Shown: one piece after another, positions 36,846 through 47,549 of the stretch
How the letters are laid out: every line of letters starts with the position of its first letter
Position numbering within the stretch: the first letter of the stretch is position 1
DNA from: Streptococcus thalassemiae
GTDB lineage: Bacteria; Bacillota; Bacilli; Lactobacillales; Streptococcaceae
Direction of reading: 5' to 3'
Assembly: GCF_903645285.1 (NCBI RefSeq)
Contig: NZ_CAHJXN010000003.1
Coordinates: 226,001-290,000 of the forward strand
Length of the DNA stretch: 64,000 nucleotides
Program-made: the position numbers and the translations under genes
Notes under the pieces: generated by a model
Database searches by the model: none
What the model was told of the DNA's origin: nothing
What the model saw: the letters and a program-made list of their open reading frames with translations, nothing else

Positions 36846-38015
36846 ATGAAGCCAATTGACCGTTTTTCTTATCTAAAGAATAATCGGGTGTCGCAAGATA
36901 CCTCATCTCTGGTACAGTGCTACCTCCCGATTATCGGTCAGGAGGCACTGAGCCTTTATCTTTATACGATTAGTTTTTGGGATAATGGTAGAAAGGAATA
37001 TCTTTTTTCAAGCATTCTTAACCATCTTAACTTTGGGATGGATAGACTGATAAAATCCCTGAAAATCCTATCTGCTTTCAATCTCTTGACCCTCTATCAA
37101 AAGGGAGACGTTTATCAGCTAGCCCTCCATGCTCCTCTGTCTAGTCAGGACTTCTTGGAACATCCTGTTTATCGCAGACTTTTGGAGAAAAAGATTGGCG
37201 ATGCAGCTGTGGAGGATTTGAAAGTTGAGAGTGCTGAGGGAGAAGAAATACCTGTCTCACTCAATCAAGTCTTTCCAGACTTGGCAGAACTGGGAAGTCA
37301 AGAAGACCTTAGCCTCAAGAAGAAAGTGGCCAACGATTTTGACTTAGACCATTTTCGTCAGCTTATGGCCAGAGATGGGCTTCGCTTTGCGGATGAGCAG
37401 TCCGATGTCTTAAACCTCTTTACCATTGCTGAGGAGAAGAAATGGACTTGGTTTGAGACTTATCAATTGGCTAAGTCAACAGCTGTTTCCCAGGTTATTT
37501 CAACCAAACGCATGCGGGAAAAAATCGCTCAAAAACCTGTTTCCTCTGACTTTAGTCCTAAGGAAGCAACCATTATCAAAGAGGCCAAAAGTAAAACTGC
37601 ATTGCAGTTCTTGGCAGAAATCAAGCAAACACGCAAGGGAACTATTACCCAAACAGAAAGAGAACTCTTGCAACAGATGGCTGGCTTGGGCTTGCTGGAC
37701 GAAGTTATCAATATCATTCTCTTATTGACCTTTAATAAGGTGGATTCGGCAAATATCAATGAGAAATATGCCATGAAGGTAGCCAATGACTATGCCTATC
37801 AAAAGATACATTCGGCAGAAGAGGCAGTCTTGCGAATTCGTGAGCGTGGGCAGAAGAATCAGGCTCAAAAAAGCAGTACCCCTAGTCCTGCCAAGTCCAA
37901 TGTACCCAAGTGGAGCAACCCAGATTATAAGAATGAAACCAGTGAGGAAACTCGTCTGGAACTAGAACGTAAGAAACAAGAACTATTAGCTCGATTAGAA
38001 AAAGGAGGAGATTAG
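36846..38015 (+). CDS. dnaB: Replication initiation and membrane attachment protein DnaB
   Basis: 389 residues, Firmicute DnaB/DnaD-type loader (not the helicase). It has an N-terminal winged-helix region and a DnaD-like C-terminal domain (about 290-345, QMAGLGLLDEVINIILLLTF, KVANDYAYQKI), then a charged tail. It begins on the base after the nrdR stop and abuts dnaI, which loads the helicase together with it. Confidence 0.93.
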   Translation: MKPIDRFSYLKNNRVSQDTSSLVQCYLPIIGQEALSLYLYTISFWDNGRKEYLFSSILNHLNFGMDRLIKSLKILSAFNLLTLYQKGDVYQLALHAPLSSQDFLEHPVYRRLLEKKIGDAAVEDLKVESAEGEEIPVSLNQVFPDLAELGSQEDLSLKKKVANDFDLDHFRQLMARDGLRFADEQSDVLNLFTIAEEKKWTWFETYQLAKSTAVSQVISTKRMREKIAQKPVSSDFSPKEATIIKEAKSKTALQFLAEIKQTRKGTITQTERELLQQMAGLGLLDEVINIILLLTFNKVDSANINEKYAMKVANDYAYQKIHSAEEAVLRIRERGQKNQAQKSSTPSPAKSNVPKWSNPDYKNETSEETRLELERKKQELLARLEKGGD

Positions 38016-38912
38016 ATGGAAAGTGTCGGAGACGTACTCAAACGTCAACCTAGCCGTTTTCATTATCAAGATTTGGTCCAGAAAATCATGAAGGACCCCG
38101 ATATTGCGGCCTTTATCCAGCAAGAATCCCTCAATCAGGACGAGTTGAACCGTAGTATTTCCAAGTTTAACCAATACATCACTGAGAGAGATAAATTCCT
38201 CCGAGGAGATACAGATTATATTGCCAAAGGCTACAAGCCTATACTAGTCATGAACCATGGCTATGCGGATGTTTCTTATGAAGAAACTCCTGAACTAATC
38301 GCGGCTGAAAAAGAAGCGGCTATTAAGAACCGTCTCAAGTTAATCAATCTGCCAGCCAGTCTCAGGAAAGCTAGTTTGGCTCAAGTAGACTTGGATGACT
38401 TGGGGCGCTTGCCAGTTTTTGAAAAGCTATTAGCCTTCGTGGAGCAATATCCAGCTATTCGAAAAGGTCTTTACTTGTATGGAGACTTTGGTGTGGGTAA
38501 AAGTTTCATGGTGGCTGCCTTAGCCCATGATTTGTCAGAAAAACGTGGTGTTTCATCCACACTCCTCCACTATCCTAGCTTTGTCATTGATGTCAAAAAT
38601 GCTATCGGTGATGGCAATGTCAAGACCTTGGTGGATGAGATTAAGCTTTCTGAAGTCCTGATTTTAGATGATATTGGTGCCGAGCAATCAACACCTTGGG
38701 TGCGTGACGAAATCCTGCAGGTCATTCTCCAATATCGGATGCAGGAAAATTTACCGACCTTTTTCACCTCCAACTTCAACTTTGAAGAATTGGAGCTGCA
38801 TTTTGCTAAAGGGAAACATGGAAATGACGAAACCTGGGAAGCCAGACGCGTCATGGAACGCATCCGTTATTTGGCTGAGGAGACTCGTTTAGAAGGAGTA
38901 AACCGTCGATGA
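38016..38912 (+). CDS. dnaI: Primosomal protein DnaI, helicase loader
   Basis: 298 residues. An N-terminal helicase-binding part is followed by a AAA+ domain with Walker A GDFGVGKS (about 156) and Walker B LILDDIGAEQ (about 217), plus the sensor TSNFNFEEL. It loads the replicative helicase. There is no gap after dnaB, and it overlaps the nitroreductase gene by four bases. Confidence 0.94.
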   Translation: MESVGDVLKRQPSRFHYQDLVQKIMKDPDIAAFIQQESLNQDELNRSISKFNQYITERDKFLRGDTDYIAKGYKPILVMNHGYADVSYEETPELIAAEKEAAIKNRLKLINLPASLRKASLAQVDLDDLGRLPVFEKLLAFVEQYPAIRKGLYLYGDFGVGKSFMVAALAHDLSEKRGVSSTLLHYPSFVIDVKNAIGDGNVKTLVDEIKLSEVLILDDIGAEQSTPWVRDEILQVILQYRMQENLPTFFTSNFNFEELELHFAKGKHGNDETWEARRVMERIRYLAEETRLEGVNRR

Positions 38913-39622
38913 CAGAAACGATTAAACTGATGAAAGCTCATAAGTCTGTTCGAAGATTTAAGGAGCAAGTCCTTCCTCAGGAAGACTTGACTGAAATCCT
39001 GACTGCAGCGCAAATGGCATCATCTTGGAAGAATTTCCAGTCCTACTCTGTGATTGTAGTGCGAAGTCAAGAAAAGAAGGATGCCTTGTATGAATTGGTA
39101 CCTCAAGAAGCCATTCGCCAGTCAGCTGTTTTCCTTCTCTTTGTCGGAGATTTGAACCGAGCAGAAAAGGGAGCCCAGCTTCATACTGACACCTTCCAAC
39201 CCCAAGGTGTAGAAGGTCTCTTGATTAGTTCAGTCGATGCGGCTCTTGCTGGTCAAAATGCCCTGCTGGCAGCTGAAAGCTTGGGCTATGGTGGTGTCAT
39301 TATTGGCTTGGTTCGATACAAGTCAGAAGAAGTGGCAGAGCTTTTTAACCTGCCTGACTACACCTATCCTGTCTTTGGGATGGCACTAGGACTACCAAAT
39401 GAAGAACATGAGGTCAAACCTCGCTTGCCATTGAATCAGGTGGTATTTGAGGAAGAATATCAGGAACAAACAGTTGATGCAATCCAAGCTTATGACCGTG
39501 TACAGGCTGACTATGCTGGGGCGCGTGCAACCACAAGCTGGAGTCAGCGTCTAGCAGAACAGTTTGGTCAAGCAGAACCAAGCTCAACTAGAAAAAATCT
39601 TGAACAGAAGAAGTTATTGTAG
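38909..39622 (+). CDS. NADPH-dependent nitroreductase-family oxidoreductase
   Basis: 237 residues. Flavin (FMN) fold with the N-terminal HKSVRRFKEQ and AAQMASSWKNFQSY motifs and GYGGVIIGLVRY (about 133), close to the NfrA/NfsA-like group. The physiological substrate cannot be told. It is coupled to dnaI by an ATGA overlap and followed 13 bases later by der. Confidence 0.88.
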   Translation: MTETIKLMKAHKSVRRFKEQVLPQEDLTEILTAAQMASSWKNFQSYSVIVVRSQEKKDALYELVPQEAIRQSAVFLLFVGDLNRAEKGAQLHTDTFQPQGVEGLLISSVDAALAGQNALLAAESLGYGGVIIGLVRYKSEEVAELFNLPDYTYPVFGMALGLPNEEHEVKPRLPLNQVVFEEEYQEQTVDAIQAYDRVQADYAGARATTSWSQRLAEQFGQAEPSSTRKNLEQKKLL

Positions 39623-39635
39623 AAAGTGAGAAATT

Positions 39636-40946
39636 ATGGCCCTACCAACTATTGCCATTGTAGGACGTCCCAATGTTGGGAAATCAACCCTATTTAATCG
39701 GATCGCTGGTGAGCGAATCTCCATTGTAGAAGATGTCGAAGGAGTGACACGTGACCGTATCTATGCAACGGGTGAGTGGCTCAATCGTTCCTTTAGCATG
39801 ATTGATACAGGAGGAATCGATGATGTCGATGCTCCTTTCATGGAACAAATCAAGCATCAGGCAGAAATTGCCATGGAAGAAGCAGATGTTATCGTCTTTG
39901 TCGTGTCTGGTAAGGAAGGAATTACTGATGCAGACGAATACGTAGCTCGTAAGCTTTATAAGACCCACAAACCAGTTATCCTCGCAGTTAACAAGGTGGA
40001 CAACCCTGAGATGCGAAATGATATCTATGATTTCTATGCTCTTGGTTTGGGGGAACCACTGCCAATCTCATCTGTCCATGGTATCGGTACAGGGGATGTG
40101 CTAGACGCGATCGTAGAAAATCTTCCAAATGAATATGAAGAAGAAAATCCAGATGTGATTAAGTTTAGCCTAATTGGACGTCCCAATGTTGGAAAATCAA
40201 GCTTGATTAACGCTATCTTGGGAGAAGACCGTGTCATTGCCAGTCCAGTTGCTGGAACAACTCGTGACGCCATTGATACCCACTTTACAGATACAGATGG
40301 CCAAGAGTTTACCATGATTGATACGGCTGGTATGCGTAAGTCTGGTAAGGTTTATGAAAATACCGAGAAATACTCTGTCATGCGTGCCATGCGTGCTATT
40401 GACCGTTCTGATGTGGTCTTGATGGTCATCAATGCGGAAGAAGGCATTCGTGAATACGATAAGCGTATTGCAGGATTTGCTCATGAAGCTGGTAAAGGAA
40501 TGATTATTGTGGTCAACAAGTGGGATACGCTTGAAAAAGACAACTATACTATGAAAAACTGGGAAGAAGATATCCGTGAGCAGTTCCAATACCTGCCTTA
40601 TGCACCGATTATCTTTGTATCAGCCTTGACCAAGCAACGTCTCCACAAACTTCCTGAGATGATCAAGCAAATCAGCGAAAGTCAAAACACACGTATCCCA
40701 TCAGCTGTCTTGAACGATGTGATCATGGATGCCATTGCCATCAACCCAACACCGACAGACAAAGGAAAACGCCTCAAGATTTTCTATGCGACCCAAGTGG
40801 CAACCAAACCACCAACCTTTGTTATCTTTGTCAACGAAGAAGAACTTATGCACTTTTCTTACCTGCGTTTCTTGGAAAATCAAATCCGCAAGGCCTTTGT
40901 CTTTGAAGGAACACCGATCCATCTCATCGCAAGAAAACGCAAATAA
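39636..40946 (+). CDS. der: Ribosome biogenesis GTPase Der (EngA)
   Basis: 436 residues. Two GTPase domains in tandem: GRPNVGKST (about 10) with DTGG and NKVD, and GRPNVGKSS (about 182) with DTAG and NKWD. A C-terminal KH-like domain follows. It acts in 50S subunit assembly. It ends the nrdR run, before a terminator. Confidence 0.97.
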   Translation: MALPTIAIVGRPNVGKSTLFNRIAGERISIVEDVEGVTRDRIYATGEWLNRSFSMIDTGGIDDVDAPFMEQIKHQAEIAMEEADVIVFVVSGKEGITDADEYVARKLYKTHKPVILAVNKVDNPEMRNDIYDFYALGLGEPLPISSVHGIGTGDVLDAIVENLPNEYEEENPDVIKFSLIGRPNVGKSSLINAILGEDRVIASPVAGTTRDAIDTHFTDTDGQEFTMIDTAGMRKSGKVYENTEKYSVMRAMRAIDRSDVVLMVINAEEGIREYDKRIAGFAHEAGKGMIIVVNKWDTLEKDNYTMKNWEEDIREQFQYLPYAPIIFVSALTKQRLHKLPEMIKQISESQNTRIPSAVLNDVIMDAIAINPTPTDKGKRLKIFYATQVATKPPTFVIFVNEEELMHFSYLRFLENQIRKAFVFEGTPIHLIARKRK

Positions 40947-40954
40947 AAAAGTAG

Positions 40955-40984
40955 AATCTGGAATGACATTTCCAGATTTTTTTG
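40955..40984 (+). terminator. Terminator of der
   Basis: Stem AATCTGGAA / TTCCAGATT with loop TGACAT, then eight Ts. Confidence 0.88.
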
Positions 40985-40991
40985 ATATAAT
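40983..40991 (+). promoter_or_regulatory. Extended -10 promoter of the 41028-43777 cluster
   Basis: TGATATAAT, 37 bases before the first ATG. The position of a -35 falls in the der terminator and is poor. Confidence 0.5.
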
Positions 40992-41027
40992 AAAATAATA
41001 GAAAACGCTATCAAAAAGGAGGTGTCG

Positions 41028-41363
41028 ATGAAACATTTGTTTAAATTTATAATCTTATTTCCCTGGTTTTACTTTTTCAGCTGGATTGAAAAGGATAATA
41101 GAGAAAGTAAATTTTTCCCAATTTTTTACTATTTTTACTGGTTTTACATCCCCCTCTATGCTCTTTTTAGCCTTGCTTGGACAGTTATTTCAGTTCTGTT
41201 TTTCAATATCGTCTTGAGAAATTTGACAGATATCAAGTTATGGGGCATTTGGTTTCTTTTTATTCTGCTAGCTATTGGTCTGAATAGGTTAACTTATTTC
41301 TGTTTCAAAAAAATGCTTCGCTTGAGACGAGAACTAGGGAAGTCTAAAGCGGGGAGGCATTGA
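41028..41363 (+). CDS. Small membrane protein, unknown
   Basis: 111 residues from the ATG at 41028, which has AAGGAGG five bases upstream; the GTG at 41022 lies within that SD. Three hydrophobic stretches (about 5-20, 34-60, 68-88), rich in Phe, Tyr and Trp, with a basic C-terminus. No family is recognised. It opens a five-gene cluster with ABC components. Confidence 0.75.
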   Translation: MKHLFKFIILFPWFYFFSWIEKDNRESKFFPIFYYFYWFYIPLYALFSLAWTVISVLFFNIVLRNLTDIKLWGIWFLFILLAIGLNRLTYFCFKKMLRLRRELGKSKAGRH

Positions 41364-41396
41364 TTTATATCGGTTTTTATTTGTAGGAGGTGGCTT

Positions 41397-42188
41397 ATGA
41401 AGATTCCTCTCTTAACTTTGGCAAGGCATAAATTTGTTTATGTCTTGCTTACTTTGCTTTTTCTTGCTTTGGTTTATCGTGATGTTTTGATGACTTATTT
41501 CTTTTTTGATATTCATGCACCTGACCTAGCCAAATTTGATGGACAAGCAATTAAAAATGACTTATTAAAATCAGCATTAGATTTTCGTATTCTCCAGTTC
41601 AATCTAGGCTTTTATCAATCATTTATTATTCCAATCATCATTTCTTTGCTAGGTTTTCAATACATTCAGCTGAAAAATAAAGTTTTACGATTGAGTATTG
41701 GAAGAGAAGTGAGTTATCAAGGGTTAAAAAGAAAGTTGACTTTTCAACTTGCAAGTATCCCTTGTGTGATATATTTAGTGACTGTGCTGATAATTGCAAT
41801 CATAACCTATTTCTTTGGGACTTTTTCGCCTCTGGAATGGAATTCTCTATTTTCTGATGGAAGTGGTTTACAAAGGCTTTTAGATGGAGAAATAAAAAGC
41901 TATTTGTTTTTTATGTGTGTCCTTCTAATCGGTATCTTCATCAATGCAGTCTATTTTTTTAAAATAGTTGATTATTTAGGGAATGTGACTCGTTCGGCAA
42001 TTGCCTATTTGATGTTTCTTTGGCTTGGTTCTATGATGCTCTACAGTATCTTGCCATACTATATGGTTCCTATGACGAGTTTGATGCAAGCTAGCTATGG
42101 GGATGTCAGTTTGATGAGACTCTTTACTCCTTATATCCTTTATATTGTCCCCTATATGGTACTTAAAAAATATGAAGATAATGTTTAA
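41397..42188 (+). CDS. Membrane protein, putative ABC permease part
   Basis: 263 residues with about six membrane helices (11-36, 73-90, 119-144, 168-188, 200-225, 240-256). No family motif is recognised, but it stands in the place of a permease in an ABC cluster, like EcsB or immunity-type ABC-2 proteins. AGGAGGTGGCTT precedes ATG. The end overlaps the next gene by 8 bases. Confidence 0.72.
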   Translation: MKIPLLTLARHKFVYVLLTLLFLALVYRDVLMTYFFFDIHAPDLAKFDGQAIKNDLLKSALDFRILQFNLGFYQSFIIPIIISLLGFQYIQLKNKVLRLSIGREVSYQGLKRKLTFQLASIPCVIYLVTVLIIAIITYFFGTFSPLEWNSLFSDGSGLQRLLDGEIKSYLFFMCVLLIGIFINAVYFFKIVDYLGNVTRSAIAYLMFLWLGSMMLYSILPYYMVPMTSLMQASYGDVSLMRLFTPYILYIVPYMVLKKYEDNV

Positions 42189-42822
42189 GAACTTTAACAA
42201 TATTTGGCTAAAGAGAAAGATCGTTTTACTACTTCGTATAGTTCTGATGATGATTTTGATTAACTATCTATTGTCAATAGCGGTTCAAAAGCAGGATGTT
42301 TTTCTCTTTTTCAAGAGGGAATTGATTTCAATCTTTTCCTATAATGACTATTCTGAAGCGAATTTAGAAATCCCCAAACTCTTGTTAAATCTTTCGCTTT
42401 TCATGGTAGGATGGCTCTCTGTCATTTTACTTGAAACTGATTTGGCAGACCATTACCATCACTTGATCCGCTATCAATCAAGCTCCTTTTTCGATTATAC
42501 AAGGAAACGATTGGTTGTTATCTCTAAATTTTTTACTCAAGATTTATTTGTCTGGTTCCTTGGTTTATTTCCTCTAGGAATTCATTTCAAAACAGTCGCA
42601 CTTTTCTTTTTACTTGCTCAGTTAATGATCTTGTACTTACTACTGTCTTATCTGATAGCACTGATTAGTGCGGGCGCTGGTTTTTCCTTTTTTCTCTATT
42701 TTTTAGCATTTGTGGGACAAGAATGGATGATGGATCATATTGTAACAGTGTATTTAGGACTCTTAAGTTTATTGGTTATCTTGATTGTTAGTCGCTTGGA
42801 AGAGAAATTTAAGAAAGGATAA
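42181..42822 (+). CDS. Membrane protein, second putative ABC permease part
   Basis: 213 residues from the ATG at 42181; the ATG at 42172 is equally in frame and neither has an SD, so translation is probably coupled to the upstream gene. About six membrane helices and few charged loops. It is not recognised by family. It is three bases ahead of the ATPase gene, and probably forms the membrane channel with the preceding protein. Confidence 0.7.
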   Translation: MFKNFNNIWLKRKIVLLLRIVLMMILINYLLSIAVQKQDVFLFFKRELISIFSYNDYSEANLEIPKLLLNLSLFMVGWLSVILLETDLADHYHHLIRYQSSSFFDYTRKRLVVISKFFTQDLFVWFLGLFPLGIHFKTVALFFLLAQLMILYLLLSYLIALISAGAGFSFFLYFLAFVGQEWMMDHIVTVYLGLLSLLVILIVSRLEEKFKKG

Positions 42823-42825
42823 ACG

Positions 42826-43476
42826 ATGAGACTTGAAATTATAAATGGACAGAAAAATTACGGGAAAAGACCTATTTTAAATGAGTTAAATCTGGTCTTT
42901 CAATCAGGAAATATTTACGGTCTTAAAGGTGATAACGGATCTGGTAAGACAGTTCTTTTAAAGATACTTGCTGGTTATATTAAGCTTGATAAAGGAAAAG
43001 TTCTTCAAGACGGGAAAGTCTACGGGATAAAAAATCATTATATTCAGGATGCAGGGGTTTTAATTGAAAAAGTCGAGTTTTTATCTCATTTATCTCTGAG
43101 AGAAAATTTGGAACTGTTAAGGTATTTTTCATCTAAAGTTACGGAAAAAAGAATTGCCTATTGGATTCAATACTATGATTTACAGGAATTTGAAGACGTT
43201 GAATACCGTCATTTATCCTTAGGAACAAAGCAAAAAATGGCCTTGATTCAAGCCTTTATCGCCGAACCATCTATACTCTTTCTCGATGAACCCATGAATG
43301 CTTTGGATGAGAAGAGTGTGAGGTTAACCAAACAGGTCATTTTATCTTATCTGAAAAAAGAAAATGGTCTGGTTATCCTGACGTCACATATATCGGAAGA
43401 TATTTCAGACCTTTGTACAGATGTATTAGTTGTCGAAAACGGACACATACAATATTTAAAGGATATACAATCCTAG
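42826..43476 (+). CDS. ABC transporter ATP-binding protein
   Basis: 216 residues, the minimal ATPase size. Walker A GLKGDNGSGKTVL (about 33), signature LSLGTKQKMAL (about 128), Walker B ILFLDEPMNALD (about 147) and the H-loop TSHISED are all present. Short ATPases of this sort pair with ABC-2 permeases in peptide immunity or export. The substrate is unknown. Confidence 0.9.
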   Translation: MRLEIINGQKNYGKRPILNELNLVFQSGNIYGLKGDNGSGKTVLLKILAGYIKLDKGKVLQDGKVYGIKNHYIQDAGVLIEKVEFLSHLSLRENLELLRYFSSKVTEKRIAYWIQYYDLQEFEDVEYRHLSLGTKQKMALIQAFIAEPSILFLDEPMNALDEKSVRLTKQVILSYLKKENGLVILTSHISEDISDLCTDVLVVENGHIQYLKDIQS

Positions 43477-43486
43477 GAGGTAGCTT

Positions 43487-43777
43487 ATGGCACATCTAAA
43501 ATCATTTATTACACGCTATTCTAAGGTCTATATTGGTTTAGTTCTGTTGATCTGGATTGCTTTCTTCTTTCTTCCTTGGGGCAGTCCGATTCTGGGGGGA
43601 AAGATTGACCTCTTCAGCATACAGAAAGTCTTGCTAGTTTTTGGTATTCTGTCTATTTTGATGGCCTTGCTGTCCAAGAAAGTCAGTCTCTTTGTTTTTG
43701 GATTGATCTGCTGTTTTTCTCTTTGGATAAATCTATTTATCCTATTTGCGATTTTGCCGATTTTTGTTGGCAATTAA
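43487..43777 (+). CDS. Small membrane protein, unknown
   Basis: 96 residues with three hydrophobic helices (about 16-32, 47-62, 66-93). GGAGGTAGCTTATG at the start nearly repeats the GGAGGTGGCTTATG at 41387. It closes the ABC cluster before a terminator. No family recognised; an immunity or accessory role is only a guess. Confidence 0.72.
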   Translation: MAHLKSFITRYSKVYIGLVLLIWIAFFFLPWGSPILGGKIDLFSIQKVLLVFGILSILMALLSKKVSLFVFGLICCFSLWINLFILFAILPIFVGN

Positions 43778-43794
43778 AGCATCATAAAAGTCAG

Positions 43795-43826
43795 AGAGGT
43801 TAGCTTGGAAACTAGCCTCTTTTTCC
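43795..43826 (+). terminator. Terminator of the ABC cluster
   Basis: Stem AGAGGTTAG / CTAGCCTCT with one G-T pair and an 8-nt loop, then TTTTTCC. Confidence 0.82.
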
Positions 43827-43848
43827 TTTTCAAAATGGGGATTCTTCC

Positions 43849-43877
43849 TTGAAAATAATCAGTAATTGTGCTAAAAT
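43849..43877 (+). promoter_or_regulatory. Promoter of secA
   Basis: TTGAAA-N17-TAAAAT with TGC before the -10 (extended), 45 bases before the start. Confidence 0.78.
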
Positions 43878-43922
43878 TAAAAGAACATTCTAAAATATTC
43901 GGAATTTAAAGTAAGGAAAAAC

Positions 43923-46436
43923 ATGGCTAATATTTTAAAAACAATTATCGAAAATGATAAAGGAGAAATCCGTCGTCTGGAAAAGATGGCTGATAAGGTT
44001 TTCAAATACGAAGACCAAATGGCTGCTTTGACTGATGACCAACTAAAAGCAAAAACAGTTGAATTTAAAGAACGTTATCAAAATGGAGAATCACTGGATT
44101 CATTACTTTATGAAGCATTTGCGGTTGTCCGTGAAGGTGCCAAACGTGTCCTAGGTCTCTTCCCATATAAGGTTCAGGTTATGGGGGGGATCGTTCTTCA
44201 CCATGGTGACGTGCCAGAGATGCGTACAGGGGAAGGGAAAACCTTGACTGCGACTATGCCGGTATACCTCAATGCCCTTTCAGGTAAAGGGGTTCACGTA
44301 GTTACGGTCAATGAGTACTTGTCAGAACGTGATGCGACTGAGATGGGTGAATTGTACTCATGGCTTGGTTTGTCAGTAGGGATTAACTTGGCTGCCAAAT
44401 CTCCAATGGAGAAAAAAGAAGCCTATGAGTGTGACATTACCTACTCAACCAACTCAGAAATCGGATTTGACTACCTTCGTGATAACATGGTGGTTCGTGC
44501 TGAAAACATGGTACAACGTCCGCTTAACTATGCCTTGGTCGATGAGGTTGACTCTATCTTGATTGACGAGGCCCGTACACCTTTGATCGTATCAGGTGCT
44601 AATGCAGTTGAAACCAGTCAGCTCTACCATATGGCAGACCACTATGTAAAATCGTTGGACAAAGACGACTACATCATCGATGTGCAGTCTAAAACTATTG
44701 GTTTGTCTGATTCAGGGATTGATAAGGCTGAAAGCTACTTCAAGCTTGAAAACCTCTATGATATCGAAAACGTAGCTCTGACTCACTTTATCGATAACGC
44801 CCTTCGTGCTAACTACATCATGCTTCTCGATATTGACTATGTGGTGAGCGAAGAGCAAGAAATTTTGATTGTCGACCAATTTACAGGTCGTACCATGGAA
44901 GGTCGTCGTTATTCTGATGGCTTGCACCAAGCTATTGAAGCCAAAGAAGGTGTGCCAATCCAGGATGAAACTAAGACATCTGCCTCTATCACTTACCAAA
45001 ACCTTTTCCGTATGTACAAGAAATTGTCTGGTATGACGGGTACAGGTAAGACTGAGGAAGAAGAATTCCGTGAAATCTACAACATTCGTGTGATTCCAAT
45101 CCCAACAAACCGCCCTGTTCAACGTATTGACCACTCAGACCTTCTTTATGCAAGTATTGAAGCTAAGTTTAAGGCGGTTGTCGAAGACGTTAAGGCTCGT
45201 TACCAAAAAGGTCAACCTGTCTTGGTTGGTACAGTAGCGGTTGAAACAAGTGACTACATTTCTAAGAAATTGGTCGCAGCTGGCGTTCCTCACGAAGTCT
45301 TGAATGCTAAAAACCACTATAAAGAAGCTCAAATCATCATGAATGCTGGTCAACGTGGTGCTGTTACTATCGCAACCAACATGGCTGGTCGTGGTACCGA
45401 CATCAAGCTTGGTGAAGGAGTTCGCGAATTGGGTGGACTTTGTGTAATTGGTACTGAGCGTCATGAAAGCCGTCGTATCGATAACCAGCTTCGTGGACGT
45501 TCAGGTCGTCAAGGAGACCCAGGTGAGTCACAATTCTACCTCTCTCTTGAAGATGACTTGATGAAACGTTTTGGTTCTGAACGCTTGAAAGGAATCTTTG
45601 AACGTCTCAACATGTCTGAAGAGGCCATTGAGTCTCGTATGTTGACGCGTCAGGTTGAAGCAGCTCAGAAACGTGTCGAAGGAAATAACTACGATACTCG
45701 TAAACAAGTCCTTCAATACGATGATGTCATGCGTGAACAACGTGAGATTATCTATGCTCAACGTTACGATGTCATCACTGCAGACCGTGACTTGGCACCT
45801 GAAATTCAGTCTATGATTAAACGCACGATTGGTCGTGTCGTTGATGGTCATGCGCGTGCCAAACAAGATGAAAAACTAGAGGCAATTTTGAACTTTGCTA
45901 AGTACAACTTGCTTCCAGAAGATTCTATTACGATGGAAGACTTGTCAGGCTTGTCTGATAAGGCTATTAAGGAAGAGCTTTTCCAACGTGCCTTGCAAGT
46001 TTACGATAGTCAGGTTTCAAAACTACGCGATGAAGAAGCAGTTAAAGAATTCCAAAAAGTCTTGATTCTACGAGTGGTAGATAACAAGTGGACAGATCAT
46101 ATCGATGCCCTCGATCAATTGCGTAATGCGGTTGGACTTCGTGGCTATGCTCAGAACAATCCTGTTGTTGAGTATCAGGCAGAAGGTTTCCGTATGTTTA
46201 ATGACATGATTGGTTCGATTGAGTTTGATGTGACACGCTTGATGATGAAAGCACAAATTCATGAACAAGAAAGACCACAGGCAGAACGCCATATCAGTAC
46301 AACAGCGACTCGTAATATTGCTGCCCACCAAGCAAGTATGCCAGAAGATTTGGATTTGAGCCAGATTGGACGCAATGAACTTTGCCCATGTGGTTCTGGT
46401 AAGAAGTTTAAAAACTGTCACGGTAAAAGACAATAA
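43923..46436 (+). CDS. secA: Preprotein translocase ATPase SecA
   Basis: 837 residues. Motor of the Sec export system. Walker [11 protein letters not shown] (about 99), [15 protein letters not shown] (about 207), AGRGTDI, and the [13 protein letters not shown] helicase motif are visible. The C-terminal zinc motif [14 protein letters not shown] is intact (about 822-836). It has its own promoter. Confidence 0.98.
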   Translation: MANILKTIIENDKGEIRRLEKMADKVFKYEDQMAALTDDQLKAKTVEFKERYQNGESLDSLLYEAFAVVREGAKRVLGLFPYKVQVMGGIVLHHGDVPEMRTGEGKTLTATMPVYLNALSGKGVHVVTVNEYLSERDATEMGELYSWLGLSVGINLAAKSPMEKKEAYECDITYSTNSEIGFDYLRDNMVVRAENMVQRPLNYALVDEVDSILIDEARTPLIVSGANAVETSQLYHMADHYVKSLDKDDYIIDVQSKTIGLSDSGIDKAESYFKLENLYDIENVALTHFIDNALRANYIMLLDIDYVVSEEQEILIVDQFTGRTMEGRRYSDGLHQAIEAKEGVPIQDETKTSASITYQNLFRMYKKLSGMTGTGKTEEEEFREIYNIRVIPIPTNRPVQRIDHSDLLYASIEAKFKAVVEDVKARYQKGQPVLVGTVAVETSDYISKKLVAAGVPHEVLNAKNHYKEAQIIMNAGQRGAVTIATNMAGRGTDIKLGEGVRELGGLCVIGTERHESRRIDNQLRGRSGRQGDPGESQFYLSLEDDLMKRFGSERLKGIFERLNMSEEAIESRMLTRQVEAAQKRVEGNNYDTRKQVLQYDDVMREQREIIYAQRYDVITADRDLAPEIQSMIKRTIGRVVDGHARAKQDEKLEAILNFAKYNLLPEDSITMEDLSGLSDKAIKEELFQRALQVYDSQVSKLRDEEAVKEFQKVLILRVVDNKWTDHIDALDQLRNAVGLRGYAQNNPVVEYQAEGFRMFNDMIGSIEFDVTRLMMKAQIHEQERPQAERHISTTATRNIAAHQASMPEDLDLSQIGRNELCPCGSGKKFKNCHGKRQ

Positions 46437-46454
46437 AATGAGATAGTTTAGAGG

Positions 46455-46493
46455 CGGATACCTTGTGAAAAGTAAATTTTTACTTGGTATCCG
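46455..46493 (+). terminator. Hairpin between secA and the DAHP synthase pair
   Basis: Outer stem CGGATACC / GGTATCCG, inner AAGTAAA / TTTACTT. The U-run after it is broken (TTTGCTTTAT). It may terminate secA or act as a leader hairpin of the aro genes; no leader peptide is seen. Confidence 0.6.
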
Positions 46494-46516
46494 TTTGCTT
46501 TATAAGGAGATGAGTT

Positions 46517-47548
46517 ATGGTATTTACAGCAAAAAGTCCTAAAATCAATATTGAAGAAGTTCGTGCCTTATCAAAATTAGAAGGTCGGGCTTTGGAGAGA
46601 AAATCACAGCGTGATCAAGAACTAGAAGCCATTATACGTGGAGAAGACCAGCGAATTCTCTTGGTAATCGGACCATGCTCATCTGACAATGAAGAAGCTG
46701 TCCTTGAATACGCTAAGCGTTTGGCAGTCCTACAAGAAGAAGTAGCAGACCGTATCTTTATGGTTATGCGTGTTTACACTGCCAAACCTCGTACCAACGG
46801 AGATGGTTACAAGGGCTTGATTCACCAGCCTAACGCGACAGAAGCGCCTAGTCTTATCAACGGAATCAAAGCTGTTCGCCATCTTCACTATCGTGTTATC
46901 ACAGAAACAGGTATGACAACAGCTGATGAAATGCTTTATCCTGAAAATCTTCCTCTTGTGGATGATTTGATTTCTTACATGGCAGTTGGTGCCCGTTCGG
47001 TTGAAGATCAGCAACACCGCTTTGTGGCCAGTGGGGCAGGATTTTCTACTGGTTTTAAAAATCCAACCTCTGGAAATCTCAATGTTATGTTTAATGGGAT
47101 TTATGCTGCTCAAAACAAACAAAGCTTCCTTTTCCTAGGAAAAGAAGTGGAAACAACTGGGAACCCGCTTTCGCACGCCATTCTTCGTGGTGCTCTTAAT
47201 GAATATGGAAAAAATATTCCCAACTACTATTATGACAATTTAATTGACACCATTGCCCAGTATGAGAAAATGGGCTTGGAAAATCCTTTTATCATCATTG
47301 ATACCAATCATGACAATTCTGGCAAGCAGTATATGGAACAAATCCGAATTGTCCGCCAGACCTTGATTAACCGTGCTTGGAATGAAAAAATCAAGCAGTT
47401 CGTTCGTGGTTTTATGATTGAGTCTTATCTGGAAGATGGTCGACAAAATGAGCCAGAAGTATTTGGTAAGTCTATCACAGACCCTTGCCTGGGTTGGGAT
47501 AACACAGAAGCTCTTGTCAGAGAAATTTACAAAACGTTAGGAGAATAA
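46517..47548 (+). CDS. 3-deoxy-7-phosphoheptulonate synthase, first copy
   Basis: 343 residues. First step of the shikimate route, joining PEP and erythrose-4-phosphate. The class I (AroFGH-type) signatures [49 protein letters not shown] and [10 protein letters not shown] are present. AAGGAG precedes ATG. A paralogue of similar length follows after one base. Confidence 0.96.
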   Translation: MVFTAKSPKINIEEVRALSKLEGRALERKSQRDQELEAIIRGEDQRILLVIGPCSSDNEEAVLEYAKRLAVLQEEVADRIFMVMRVYTAKPRTNGDGYKGLIHQPNATEAPSLINGIKAVRHLHYRVITETGMTTADEMLYPENLPLVDDLISYMAVGARSVEDQQHRFVASGAGFSTGFKNPTSGNLNVMFNGIYAAQNKQSFLFLGKEVETTGNPLSHAILRGALNEYGKNIPNYYYDNLIDTIAQYEKMGLENPFIIIDTNHDNSGKQYMEQIRIVRQTLINRAWNEKIKQFVRGFMIESYLEDGRQNEPEVFGKSITDPCLGWDNTEALVREIYKTLGE

Positions 47549-47549
47549 G

